Shown here: one piece after another, positions 41,152 through 48,946 of the stretch | How the letters are laid out: each line of letters opens with the position of its first letter | Position numbering within the stretch: position 1 is the stretch's first letter | From: CAVQGZ01 sp964356295 | GTDB lineage: Bacteria > Actinomycetota > Actinomycetes > Jiangellales > Jiangellaceae | Direction of reading: 5' to 3' | NCBI GenBank assembly: GCA_964356295.1 | Contig: CAYHHE010000008.1 | Location: 1-49,577 of the forward strand | Length of the DNA stretch: 49,577 nt | The notes under the pieces: generated by a model | Database searches by the model: none | Told to the model about the DNA's origin: nothing | The model's input: only the letters and a program-made list of their open reading frames with translations | Made by a program: the position numbers and the translations under genes

Positions 41152-41703
41152 GTGCCCGCTGCGGAGTTCCGTCACGACCAGCCTGACCGCTGCGTGGTGG
41201 GCACCGTCGGTGACCCCGGGCAGCGCACGTTCTACCTGCAGGCCCGTACCGGGGACGTCCTGACCAGCGTGGTGCTGGAGAAGACGCAGGTCGCCGCCCT
41301 CGCCGACCGTATGGAGGAGCTGCTGGACTCGGTGGTGCGACGCACCGGTGGGCAGGCATCGGTGCCCGCTGCCACCCCGACCACCGTGGACGACCTGGGG
41401 CCGCTGGACATCCCGCTGGAGGAGGAGTTCCGGGTGGGCACGCTGGCGATGGCCTGGCTCGGCGAAGAGGAGCGCCTGGAGGTCATCGCCACCGCCGTAC
41501 CCGTCGACCCCGAGCAGCAGACGCCCGAGGACGAGCTCGACGTGCTCACCTTCGCGCTGACCGGGGCGCAGGCACGCGCCTTCGTCAGCAGGGCCCGGGC
41601 GGTGGTCTCGGCCGGGCGGCCACCCTGCCCGCTGTGCTCCCAACCGCTCGATCCTGCCGGGCATGTCTGCCCCCGGCAGAACGGCTTCCACCGCCGCGGG
41701 TGA
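41152..41703 (+). CDS. DUF3090 family protein
   Basis: This 183-residue acidic protein matches the actinobacterial DUF3090 family: RTFYLQARTGDVLTSVVLEKTQVAALADRMEELL, an acidic middle (PLEEEFRVGTLAMAW) and a C-terminal zinc-ribbon-like tail CPLCSQPLDPAGHVCPRQNG with three cysteines and a His. No catalytic function is known. It starts leaderless and overlaps the SCO1664-like gene in GTGA, so the two are co-translated and probably work together. Confidence 0.85.
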   Translation: MPAAEFRHDQPDRCVVGTVGDPGQRTFYLQARTGDVLTSVVLEKTQVAALADRMEELLDSVVRRTGGQASVPAATPTTVDDLGPLDIPLEEEFRVGTLAMAWLGEEERLEVIATAVPVDPEQQTPEDELDVLTFALTGAQARAFVSRARAVVSAGRPPCPLCSQPLDPAGHVCPRQNGFHRRG

Positions 41704-42521
41704 GCGACCCCCAGCCGCAGGATCACGGCGAGGGGCTGCTTGCGTTGCTGCGTGAGGGCGACCTCGTCGTCGAGGGCAGGGTGGTGACGGCGTCGAACCT
41801 GACCCTGTACGCCCGCGTCGACGGCCCGGACGGGGCCAGCGTCCCGTGCGTCTACAAGCCGGTGTCCGGCGAGCGGCCGTTGTGGGACTTCCCCGACGGC
41901 ACCCTCGCGGCCCGTGAGGTCGCCGCGTACGCCGTGTCCGAGGGTGGCGGCTGGAACCTCGTCCCGCCGACGGTCCTTCGGGATGGCCCGCTCGGGCCGG
42001 GGATGTGCCAGCAGTGGATGGTGGTCGACGATGCCGCCGCGATGGTGGACGTCTTCTCCGCCGACCCGGGGGCCGAGGCACCGCCGGGGTGGCGCACCGT
42101 GCTGCGCGGACGGGACGAGGTCGGACGGTCCGTCGTTCTGGCCCACCTGGACTCCCCGGCGCTGCGGGAGATGGCGCTGCTGGACGCCGTGCTCAACAAC
42201 GCCGACCGCAAGGGCGGGCACGTGCTCGCAGTACGTGGTGGCCAGGTGGTGGGCGTGGACCACGGGTTGTGCTTCCACGTCGAGCCGAAGCTGCGGACCG
42301 TGCTGTGGGGATGGCAGGGGGAGGCGTTGCTGCCCGCCGAGCAGGACCGGCTCGAGCGCCTGGCCCACCTGCTGGAGGACGTCCTCGGCGAGCAGCTGGG
42401 GCTGCTGCTGAGCCCCACGGAGGTGGCGGAGCTGGACCGCCGTATCGACGGCCTGCTGCACGCGGGTCGGTTCCCGCGGCCCAGCCGGTCGTGGCCGTCG
42501 ATCCCCTGGCCGGCCTTCTGA
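41700..42521 (+). CDS. SCO1664 family protein (PI3/4-kinase-like fold)
   Basis: This 273-residue protein keeps the marks of a lipid- or HipA-type kinase fold: an ATP-lysine strand (VYKPVSGERPLWDF), a catalytic loop LLDAVLNNADRKGGHVL with Asp and Arg in the NxDR arrangement, and a DxG-like metal motif in GVDHGLCFHVE. The substrate is unknown. GTG start in a GTGA overlap with DUF3090; mshC follows after a 21-base gap holding its own -10. The family is conserved at this location in Streptomyces and mycobacteria, to my recollection. Confidence 0.8.
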   Translation: MSDPQPQDHGEGLLALLREGDLVVEGRVVTASNLTLYARVDGPDGASVPCVYKPVSGERPLWDFPDGTLAAREVAAYAVSEGGGWNLVPPTVLRDGPLGPGMCQQWMVVDDAAAMVDVFSADPGAEAPPGWRTVLRGRDEVGRSVVLAHLDSPALREMALLDAVLNNADRKGGHVLAVRGGQVVGVDHGLCFHVEPKLRTVLWGWQGEALLPAEQDRLERLAHLLEDVLGEQLGLLLSPTEVAELDRRIDGLLHAGRFPRPSRSWPSIPWPAF

Positions 42522-42528
42522 GGCCGTC

Positions 42529-42534
42529 TAGGCT
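42529..42534 (+). promoter_or_regulatory. -10 element (TAGGCT) for leaderless mshC
   Basis: TAGGCT is eight bases before GTG 42543; no Shine-Dalgarno precedes the start. Confidence 0.55.
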
Positions 42535-42542
42535 CGCCCGAC

Positions 42543-43778
42543 GTGGACTCCTGGCCCGCAGCCGACCGGCCCGGCCTGCCCGGCCGCGGGTACCCCGTGC
42601 GCCTGTTCGACCCGGCCACCGCAGGCACCCAACCGGTGTCGCCGGGCCCACGGGCCCGGATGTATGTCTGCGGCATCACCCCCTACGACGCCACCCACCT
42701 CGGCCACGCCTTCACCTACCTCACGTTCGACCTGCTGCACCGCCTATGGCTGGACGAGGGACGCAGCGTCGACTACGTCCAGAACGTCACCGACATCGAC
42801 GACCCGCTGCTGGAGCGGGCAGTGGCCATCGGCGAGGACTGGCGCGCGCTGGCCGACCGCGAGACCGCACTGTTCCGCGCCGACATGGCGGCGCTTCGGG
42901 TGCTGCCCCCGACCTGGTACATCGGTGCGGTGGAGTCGATGCAGCTGGTGGTCGACACGGTGAACCGGCTCGCCGACCGCGGGTCGGTCTACCAGGTCGA
43001 CGGCGACCGGTACTTCGCGGTCGGCTCCGACCCCCGTTTCGGGGATGTCGCGCGTCTGGACGAGGCGACGATGACCGAGGTGTCCGCTGCGCGTGGCGGG
43101 GACCCGACGCGGCCGGGCAAGCAGCATCCGCTGGACCCGCTGCTCTGGCAGGCCGCCCGACCGGACGAGCCGGCCTGGGACACCGCGCTGGGCCACGGGC
43201 GGCCCGGATGGCACGTGGAGTGCACGGCCATCGCGCTGCAGTTCCTGGGGATGGGCTTCGACGTGCAGGGCGGGGGACGAGACCTGGCGTTCCCGCACCA
43301 CGAGATGTGCGCCTCGCTCGGGCAGGTGGCGGAGTCGAGGTGGCCCTTCGCCCGACGCTACGTCCACACCGGCATGGTCGGCCTGGACGGGGAGAAGATG
43401 TCGAAGTCCCGGGGCAACCTGGTCTTCGTCTCACGGCTGCGCCAGGACGGGGTGCCGGCCGCGGCCATCCGACTGGCCCTGCTGGCGCGTGCCTACCGCC
43501 AGGACTGGGAGTGGACCCCCCCGGACCTGACCGATGCGCTCGCTCGACTCCAGAGGTGGCAAGCGGCGGTGGCTGCCCCGCAGGGCCCCGACGCGCACCC
43601 CCTCCTCGACGAGGTCCGACGCGCGCTGGCCGACGACCTGGATGCTCCTCGGGCACTGCGGGCGGTGGACCGCTGGGCCGAGCAGGTGCGCCTCGGGGAG
43701 GGCCGGGTGGTCGCTGCACCCCCTCTGGTCACCGACGTCGTCGACGCACTGCTGGGCGTCGACCTGCGTGGCGGCTGA
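42543..43778 (+). CDS. mshC: Mycothiol ligase MshC (Cys:GlcN-Ins ligase)
   Basis: This 411-residue ligase joins cysteine to glucosaminyl-inositol in mycothiol synthesis. It is a cysteinyl-tRNA synthetase paralogue without the tRNA-binding domain. MYVCGITPYDATHLGHA (zinc Cys and HIGH-like His) distinguishes MshC from CysS, which has GPTVYD. HVECTAIALQFLG, FPHHEMCASLGQ (zinc ligands) and KMSKSRGN complete the site. Start is leaderless GTG. Its presence shows that the organism makes mycothiol. Confidence 0.95.
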   Translation: MDSWPAADRPGLPGRGYPVRLFDPATAGTQPVSPGPRARMYVCGITPYDATHLGHAFTYLTFDLLHRLWLDEGRSVDYVQNVTDIDDPLLERAVAIGEDWRALADRETALFRADMAALRVLPPTWYIGAVESMQLVVDTVNRLADRGSVYQVDGDRYFAVGSDPRFGDVARLDEATMTEVSAARGGDPTRPGKQHPLDPLLWQAARPDEPAWDTALGHGRPGWHVECTAIALQFLGMGFDVQGGGRDLAFPHHEMCASLGQVAESRWPFARRYVHTGMVGLDGEKMSKSRGNLVFVSRLRQDGVPAAAIRLALLARAYRQDWEWTPPDLTDALARLQRWQAAVAAPQGPDAHPLLDEVRRALADDLDAPRALRAVDRWAEQVRLGEGRVVAAPPLVTDVVDALLGVDLRGG

Positions 43779-43805
43779 GCCCGGCGGCTCGACGCAGCGC
43801 GCGGC

Positions 43806-44657
43806 TCACCCCGGGCCCTCGCTGCGACGCCGACGCAGGTATCGCTCGAACTCCGCGGCGATCGCGTCGCCCGAGGCGGCCTCGAGGTTCTCGGAGTCGG
43901 CGTGCTCCTCCAGCTGCGTGACGATGCCGGTCAGCTCCTCGTCGTCACTGACCATCTCGTCCACCGCTCGCTCCCAGGCGTGCGCCTCGTCAGGCAGCTC
44001 ACCGAGGTCCAGCGGGCTGTCCAGCACATCCTCCACCCGGCGCAGCAGCGCCACCGTCGCCTTCGGGCTCGGTGGCTGCGCGACGTAGTACGGCACCGAG
44101 GCCCAGTACGACACCACCGGCAGCCCGGTCACGGTCAGCGCGTCCGCCAGCACCCCGACGATGCCGGTGGGACCGGTGTAGGAGGCCGGCGCGAGGCGCA
44201 ACCTGTCGGCCAGGTCCTGGCTGCCGCTGACACCGGTGACCGGCACCGAGCGGCCGTGGGGGGTGTCGGCCAGCAGCGCACCGAGCAGCACCACCGCGCA
44301 GGCGTCCAGGCCTCGGCAGGCCTGCACCAGCTCGTCGGTGAACGTCCGCCACCGCACGCTCGGCTCGATGCCGCGGACGATCACCAGGTCTGTTTCGCTG
44401 CGGGGGAGCCGACCGGCCAGCACCCGCGTCGTCGGCCACTCGATGCGGCGCACCCCGCCCTCGTCCAGCGTGATCGTGGGGCGGTTGACCTGGAAGTCGT
44501 AGTAGTCCTCCGGGTCCATGCGCCCCACCTGGTGTGCCTGGCAGATCGCTGCCAGATGGGCCGCGGCGCTCGAGGCCGCCTCACCCGCGTCGTTCCAGCC
44601 CTCGAACGCGGCCACCACGACCGGGCGCGTCAACGGTCGGGCGAGGGTGATCTCCAC
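43806..44657 (-). CDS. PAC2 family protein (proteasome assembly chaperone-like)
   Basis: This 283-residue protein belongs to the PAC2 family: VVVAAFEGWNDAGEAASSAAAHL, then the middle TDLVIVRGIEPSVRW and YTGPTGIVGVLADALTVTGLPVVSYWASVPYYVAQPPSPKA, the most conserved stretch. Actinobacteria carry a proteasome, and PAC2 proteins resemble eukaryotic assembly chaperones, but the bacterial role is unproven. The C-terminal ~60 residues are acidic and probably helical. Leaderless GTG at 44657, divergent from metH, convergent with mshC. Confidence 0.9.
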   Translation of the reverse strand: MEITLARPLTRPVVVAAFEGWNDAGEAASSAAAHLAAICQAHQVGRMDPEDYYDFQVNRPTITLDEGGVRRIEWPTTRVLAGRLPRSETDLVIVRGIEPSVRWRTFTDELVQACRGLDACAVVLLGALLADTPHGRSVPVTGVSGSQDLADRLRLAPASYTGPTGIVGVLADALTVTGLPVVSYWASVPYYVAQPPSPKATVALLRRVEDVLDSPLDLGELPDEAHAWERAVDEMVSDDEELTGIVTQLEEHADSENLEAASGDAIAAEFERYLRRRRSEGPG

Positions 44658-44663
44658 CGGGTC

Positions 44664-44669
44664 AGCCTA
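44664..44669 (-). promoter_or_regulatory. -10 element (TAGGCT) for leaderless PAC2 gene
   Basis: Minus-strand TAGGCT is six bases before GTG 44657. Confidence 0.6.
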
Positions 44670-44693
44670 CGCAGGCAATCCCCGCGAACCGCC

Positions 44694-44699
44694 TACCCT
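44694..44699 (+). promoter_or_regulatory. -10 element (TACCCT) for leaderless metH
   Basis: TACCCT is six bases before ATG 44706; the 48-base gap to PAC2 leaves no room for a B12 riboswitch. Confidence 0.6.
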
Positions 44700-44705
44700 G
44701 GCGTC

Positions 44706-47700
44706 ATGGTTCCTACGCTACGCACCGCTCTGGCCGAGAGAATCCTCGTCGCCGACGGTGCCATGGGCACGATGCTGCAGGCCGGCGACCCCACGCTGGA
44801 GGACTTCGACTCGCACGAGGGGTGCAACGAGATCCTCAACGTGACTCGGCCCGACCTCGTCCGGTCGGTGCACGAGGCCTACCTCGAGGTGGGTGTGGAC
44901 TGCGTCGAGACCAACACCTTCGGGGCCAACCTGGCCAACCTCGGCGAGTACGGGATCGCCGACCGGATCGCCGAGCTCGCCGGCGCGGGCGCACGGATCG
45001 CCCGCGAGGCCGCGGACGCCTACTCCACACCGGAGCATCCGCGCTACGTCCTCGCCTCGGTCGGACCGGGCACCAAGCTCCCGTCGCTCGGGCACGTCAC
45101 GTACGAGGAGCTGCGCGTGGCGTACCGCACGCAGGTGGCTGCGATGGTGCAGGAGGGGGTCGACGGCGTGCTGGTCGAGACCGCGCAGGACCTGCTGCAG
45201 GCCAAGGCGGCGCTCGCCGGGGCCCGTGAGGCCATCGAGCAGGCCGGTCGGGACGTGGTGCTCATCGCCCAGGTCACCGTGGAGACCACCGGCACCATGC
45301 TGCTGGGGTCGGAGATCGGTGCGGCGCTGACCAGCCTCGAGCCGATGGGCATCGACCTGATCGGGCTGAACTGCGCCACCGGCCCCGCGGAGATGAGCGA
45401 GCATCTGCGCCACCTGTCCCAGCACGCCACGGTGGGGCTGTCGTGCATGCCGAACGCGGGGCTTCCGGTACTCACCTCCGACGGCGCCCACTACCCCCTG
45501 ACGCCGCAGGAGCTCGCCGACGCCCACGAGCGGTTCGTGGACGAGTACGGCGTGGGACTGGTCGGCGGGTGCTGCGGCACCACGCCCGAGCACCTTCGCC
45601 TGGTGGTCGAGCGGGTCGGCGGCCGAGCACTGCCCACGCGCCGTCCGCGCCGCGAACCGGGCGCGTCGAGCCTGTACACCCACGTGCCGTTCCAGCAGGA
45701 CGTGACCTACCTGGCCGTGGGGGAACGCACCAACGCCAACGGCTCCAAGGCCTTCCGCGAGGCCCTGCTCGAGCAACGCTGGGACGACTGCGTGGAGATC
45801 GCCCGCAGCATGACCAAGGAAGGCGCCCACCTGATCGACCTGTGCGTGGACTACGTGGGACGCGACGGGGTCGCGGACATGCGCGAGGTCGCCAGCCGGC
45901 TGGCCACCGCCAGCACGCTGCCGGTGATGCTGGACTCCACCGAACCCGCGGTCCTCGCGGCCGGGCTGGAGTGCCTGGGAGGGCGAGCCGTGATCAACTC
46001 GGTCAACTACGAGGACGGGGACGGGCCGACGTCCCGGTTCGCCAAGGTGATGCCGCTGGTGGTGCAGCACGGGGCGGCCGTGGTGGCCCTGACCATCGAC
46101 GAAGAGGGCCAGGCACGCAGCGCGGAGTGGAAGGTCAGGGTCGCCGACCGGCTGGTGGGTGAGCTCACCGGCAGGTGGGGGATGAGCGTGGGCGACATCC
46201 TGATCGACCCGCTGACGTTCCCGATCGCCACCGGCCAGGAGGAGACACGCCGCGACGGCGTGGAGACGATCGAGGCCATCGCGCAGATCAAGTCCCGCCA
46301 TCCTGGGGTGCAGACCCTGCTGGGGGTCTCGAACGTGTCCTTCGGGCTGGCCCCGGCTGCGAGGGTCGTGCTCAACTCCGTCTTCCTCCACGAGTGCGTC
46401 AAGGCGGGCCTGGACGCCGCCATCGTCAACCCGGCGAGGATCCTCCCGCTCGCCCGCATCCCCGAGGAGCAGGTTCAGGTCGCTCTGGACCTCGTCCACG
46501 ACCGTCGCCGACCCGGCTACGACCCGCTGACGGTGTTCCTGGACATGTTCGCCGGCGAGGCCGGGAGCCTGTCGGCCGCCTCGGCAGAGGAGGACCTCGC
46601 CGGCCTCCCGGTGTTCGCCCGGCTCGAGCGGCGCATCATCGACGGGCTCGGCAAGGGCCTGCAGGCCGACCTGGACGAGGCGCTGGAGCTGCGTCCGGCG
46701 CTGGACATCGTCAACGACACCCTGCTGTCGGGCATGCGCACCGTGGGTGAGCTGTTCGGCAGCGGGCAGATGCAGCTGCCGTTCGTGCTCCAGTCCGCCG
46801 AGGTGATGAAGGCCGCGGTCGCGCACCTCGAGCCGCACATGGACCGGGTCGAGGGCGACAATGCCCGTGGCAAGGCGACCATCGTGCTGGCCACCGTGAA
46901 GGGTGACGTCCACGACATCGGCAAGAACCTCGTCGACATCATCCTGACCAACAACGGCTACCGGGTGGTGAACCTGGGCATCAAGCAGCCGATCAGCGCC
47001 ATCCTGGACGCGGCCGACGAGCAGCGCGCCGACGTCATCGGGATGTCGGGCCTGCTGGTGAAGAGCACCGTGATCATGAAGGAGAACCTGCAGGAGATGA
47101 ACCAGCGGGGGGTGGCCGCCCGCTGGCCGGTCATCCTCGGCGGCGCCGCACTCACCCGCGCCTACGTCGACGACGACCTCGCGACGCTGTACGAGGGGGA
47201 GGTGCGCTACGCCCGGGACGCCTTCGAGGGGCTGCGGCTCATGGACGCCATTGCTGCGGCGAAGCGGGACGGACACGACGACCTGTCGCAGGCGCTGCCG
47301 GAGCGCCGCGGGCGCAGAGTCGCCCGGCGTTCCTCCGTCACCGACGCCGAGATGACCGACCTGCCCCGCTCCGACGTGGCCACCGACGTCGACGTCCCCA
47401 CACCGCCGTTCTGGGGCAGCCGGGTGGTCAAGGGCATCAAGCTGGCCGACTACGCGGCCTACCTGGACGAGCGGGCCACGTTCCTGGGCCAGTGGGGGCT
47501 CAAGCCCACCCGCGGGGACGGTCCCGGGTACGACGAGCTGGTGGAGACCGAGGGCCGGCCACGCCTGCGGGGCTGGCTGGCGCGGATGCAGGCGGAGGGT
47601 CTGCTGGAGGCCGCGGTGGTGTACGGCTACTGGCCGTGCTACGCCGACGGCACCACCCTCGTGCTGCTCGACCCCGACACGTCCGACCCGGCCGACGAGG

Positions 47701-48197
47701 TGGCCCGCTTCGCCTTCCCCCGGCAGCGCCGAGACAGGCACCTGTGCCTGGCGGACTACTTCCGTCCCAAGGAGTCCGGCGAGCTCGACGTGATCGCGCT
47801 GCAGCTTGTCACGGTCGGTGCCCGGGTCAGCGAGGCTGCCGCGGAGCTGTTCGCCGAGCACGCCTACCGCGACTACCTCGAGCTGCACGGGCTGTCGGTG
47901 CAGCTGGCCGAGGCGCTGGCCGAGTACTGGCACGCCCGGGTTCGCGACGAGCTGGGGATCGCGCAGCGAGACGCCGCAGACCTGGCCGGGCTGCTGAAGC
48001 TGGACTACCGGGGGGCCCGCTACTCCTTCGGCTACCCGGCCTGCCCGGACCTGGAGTACCGCCGCGACATGGTTGCGCTGCTGCAGGCGCAGCGCATCGG
48101 GGTGGAGCTGTCCGAGGAGCTGCAGCTGCATCCCGAGCAGTCCACCGATGCCCTCGTGGTGCACCACCCCGAAGCCGTGTACTTCAACGCGGGCTGA
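44706..48197 (+). CDS. metH: Cobalamin-dependent methionine synthase MetH
   Basis: This 1163-residue enzyme methylates homocysteine using methyltetrahydrofolate and B12. Domains run in order: homocysteine/zinc (1-~310, with NCATGP and GGCCGT, C289-C290), pterin-binding (~320-610, GERTNANGSKAF), B12 cap and Rossmann (~620-850, DVHDIGKN with axial ligand H736, then MSGLLVKS and GGAAL), and the SAM-binding activation domain (~880-1163, with YRGARYSFGYPACPD). All parts look intact. ATG 44706 is leaderless. Only the cobalamin-dependent synthase is visible in this window, so B12 supply may matter. Confidence 0.97.
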   Translation: MVPTLRTALAERILVADGAMGTMLQAGDPTLEDFDSHEGCNEILNVTRPDLVRSVHEAYLEVGVDCVETNTFGANLANLGEYGIADRIAELAGAGARIAREAADAYSTPEHPRYVLASVGPGTKLPSLGHVTYEELRVAYRTQVAAMVQEGVDGVLVETAQDLLQAKAALAGAREAIEQAGRDVVLIAQVTVETTGTMLLGSEIGAALTSLEPMGIDLIGLNCATGPAEMSEHLRHLSQHATVGLSCMPNAGLPVLTSDGAHYPLTPQELADAHERFVDEYGVGLVGGCCGTTPEHLRLVVERVGGRALPTRRPRREPGASSLYTHVPFQQDVTYLAVGERTNANGSKAFREALLEQRWDDCVEIARSMTKEGAHLIDLCVDYVGRDGVADMREVASRLATASTLPVMLDSTEPAVLAAGLECLGGRAVINSVNYEDGDGPTSRFAKVMPLVVQHGAAVVALTIDEEGQARSAEWKVRVADRLVGELTGRWGMSVGDILIDPLTFPIATGQEETRRDGVETIEAIAQIKSRHPGVQTLLGVSNVSFGLAPAARVVLNSVFLHECVKAGLDAAIVNPARILPLARIPEEQVQVALDLVHDRRRPGYDPLTVFLDMFAGEAGSLSAASAEEDLAGLPVFARLERRIIDGLGKGLQADLDEALELRPALDIVNDTLLSGMRTVGELFGSGQMQLPFVLQSAEVMKAAVAHLEPHMDRVEGDNARGKATIVLATVKGDVHDIGKNLVDIILTNNGYRVVNLGIKQPISAILDAADEQRADVIGMSGLLVKSTVIMKENLQEMNQRGVAARWPVILGGAALTRAYVDDDLATLYEGEVRYARDAFEGLRLMDAIAAAKRDGHDDLSQALPERRGRRVARRSSVTDAEMTDLPRSDVATDVDVPTPPFWGSRVVKGIKLADYAAYLDERATFLGQWGLKPTRGDGPGYDELVETEGRPRLRGWLARMQAEGLLEAAVVYGYWPCYADGTTLVLLDPDTSDPADEVARFAFPRQRRDRHLCLADYFRPKESGELDVIALQLVTVGARVSEAAAELFAEHAYRDYLELHGLSVQLAEALAEYWHARVRDELGIAQRDAADLAGLLKLDYRGARYSFGYPACPDLEYRRDMVALLQAQRIGVELSEELQLHPEQSTDALVVHHPEAVYFNAG

Positions 48198-48211
48198 TCC
48201 CCGGCTCGACG

Positions 48212-48946
48212 ATGACCGATGCCGACCTCGCGGTCCTGTTCGACATGGACGGGCTCCTGGTCGACACCGAGCCCCTGTGGTTCGTCGTGGAGTCCGCGGT
48301 GTTCCAGCGTCTCGGCGCGAGCCGGCCCTGGACGCCGCAGGACGCCGGCACGCTGGTGGGCAACGCGCTGCAGGTGTCGGCGGCAGCCATGACGGCGCTG
48401 GCCGGCTCGGACCGCCCCGCTGCAGATGTCGTGGGCTGGTTCGTCGAGGAGATGGCGGGTCAGCTCGACGGCGGGGTGCCGTGGAAGCCCGGCGCCCTGG
48501 ACCTGCTGGCCCAGCTGCGGGACGCCGGCGTCCCGACCGCACTCGTCTCCTCCTCGTACCGGCGGCTCGTCCAGCCGGTCCTGGACCAGCTACCTGCCGG
48601 CACGTTCACCGCGTCGGTGGCCGGTGACGAAGTGACCGAGGGCAAACCCCACCCGGAGCCGTACCTGAAGGCGCTACGGCTGCTCGCGGCCGCGCCGCGA
48701 CGCGCGGTGGTCCTGGAGGACTCCCCGACCGGGGCGAGGGCCGCTGCCGCCGCGGGCTGCACGGTCGTCCTCGTGCCCGACCTGGCTCCGCTGCCGCCCA
48801 GGCACCCGTGGGTGTACGCCCGGTCGCTGACCGAGGTGACGCTGGGCTGGCTTCGTGGGCTACTCGGTGGCGATGGCGGCCAGCACGTCCAGGTTGGCGG
48901 CACGGCGAGCCGGGACGATGGCGGCCAGGACGCCGACAAGTGCTGA
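48212..48946 (+). CDS. HAD superfamily hydrolase (beta-phosphoglucomutase-like)
   Basis: This 244-residue protein has the HAD motifs in order: FDMDGLLVDTEP (nucleophile Asp), LVSSSYRRL (Ser), GKPHPEPYLKA (Lys) and VVLEDSPTGARAAAAAG (acidic pair). The cap placement matches the PGMB/YcjU-type subfamily that acts on small phosphates. ATG start 14 bases after metH with no strong ribosome site. The conserved fold ends near 48850, but the frame continues for ~30 Gly/Asp-rich residues antisense into the FtsX gene, an 87-base tail-to-tail overlap. Confidence 0.87.
   Translation: MTDADLAVLFDMDGLLVDTEPLWFVVESAVFQRLGASRPWTPQDAGTLVGNALQVSAAAMTALAGSDRPAADVVGWFVEEMAGQLDGGVPWKPGALDLLAQLRDAGVPTALVSSSYRRLVQPVLDQLPAGTFTASVAGDEVTEGKPHPEPYLKALRLLAAAPRRAVVLEDSPTGARAAAAAGCTVVLVPDLAPLPPRHPWVYARSLTEVTLGWLRGLLGGDGGQHVQVGGTASRDDGGQDADKC

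Noticed and set aside
43756..43795. Terminator between mshC and PAC2
   Set aside because: Only a 7-bp stem (GCGTCGA/TCGACGC) around a long loop can be drawn; too weak to call.
44658..44705. Cobalamin riboswitch before metH
   Set aside because: Only 48 bases are available and no B12-box sequence is present; a leaderless start fits instead.
44718..48542. 1274-codon antisense open frame opposite metH
   Set aside because: It is a codon-bias shadow: low-complexity, His/Gly/Arg-rich, no domain, and metH is complete on the other strand.
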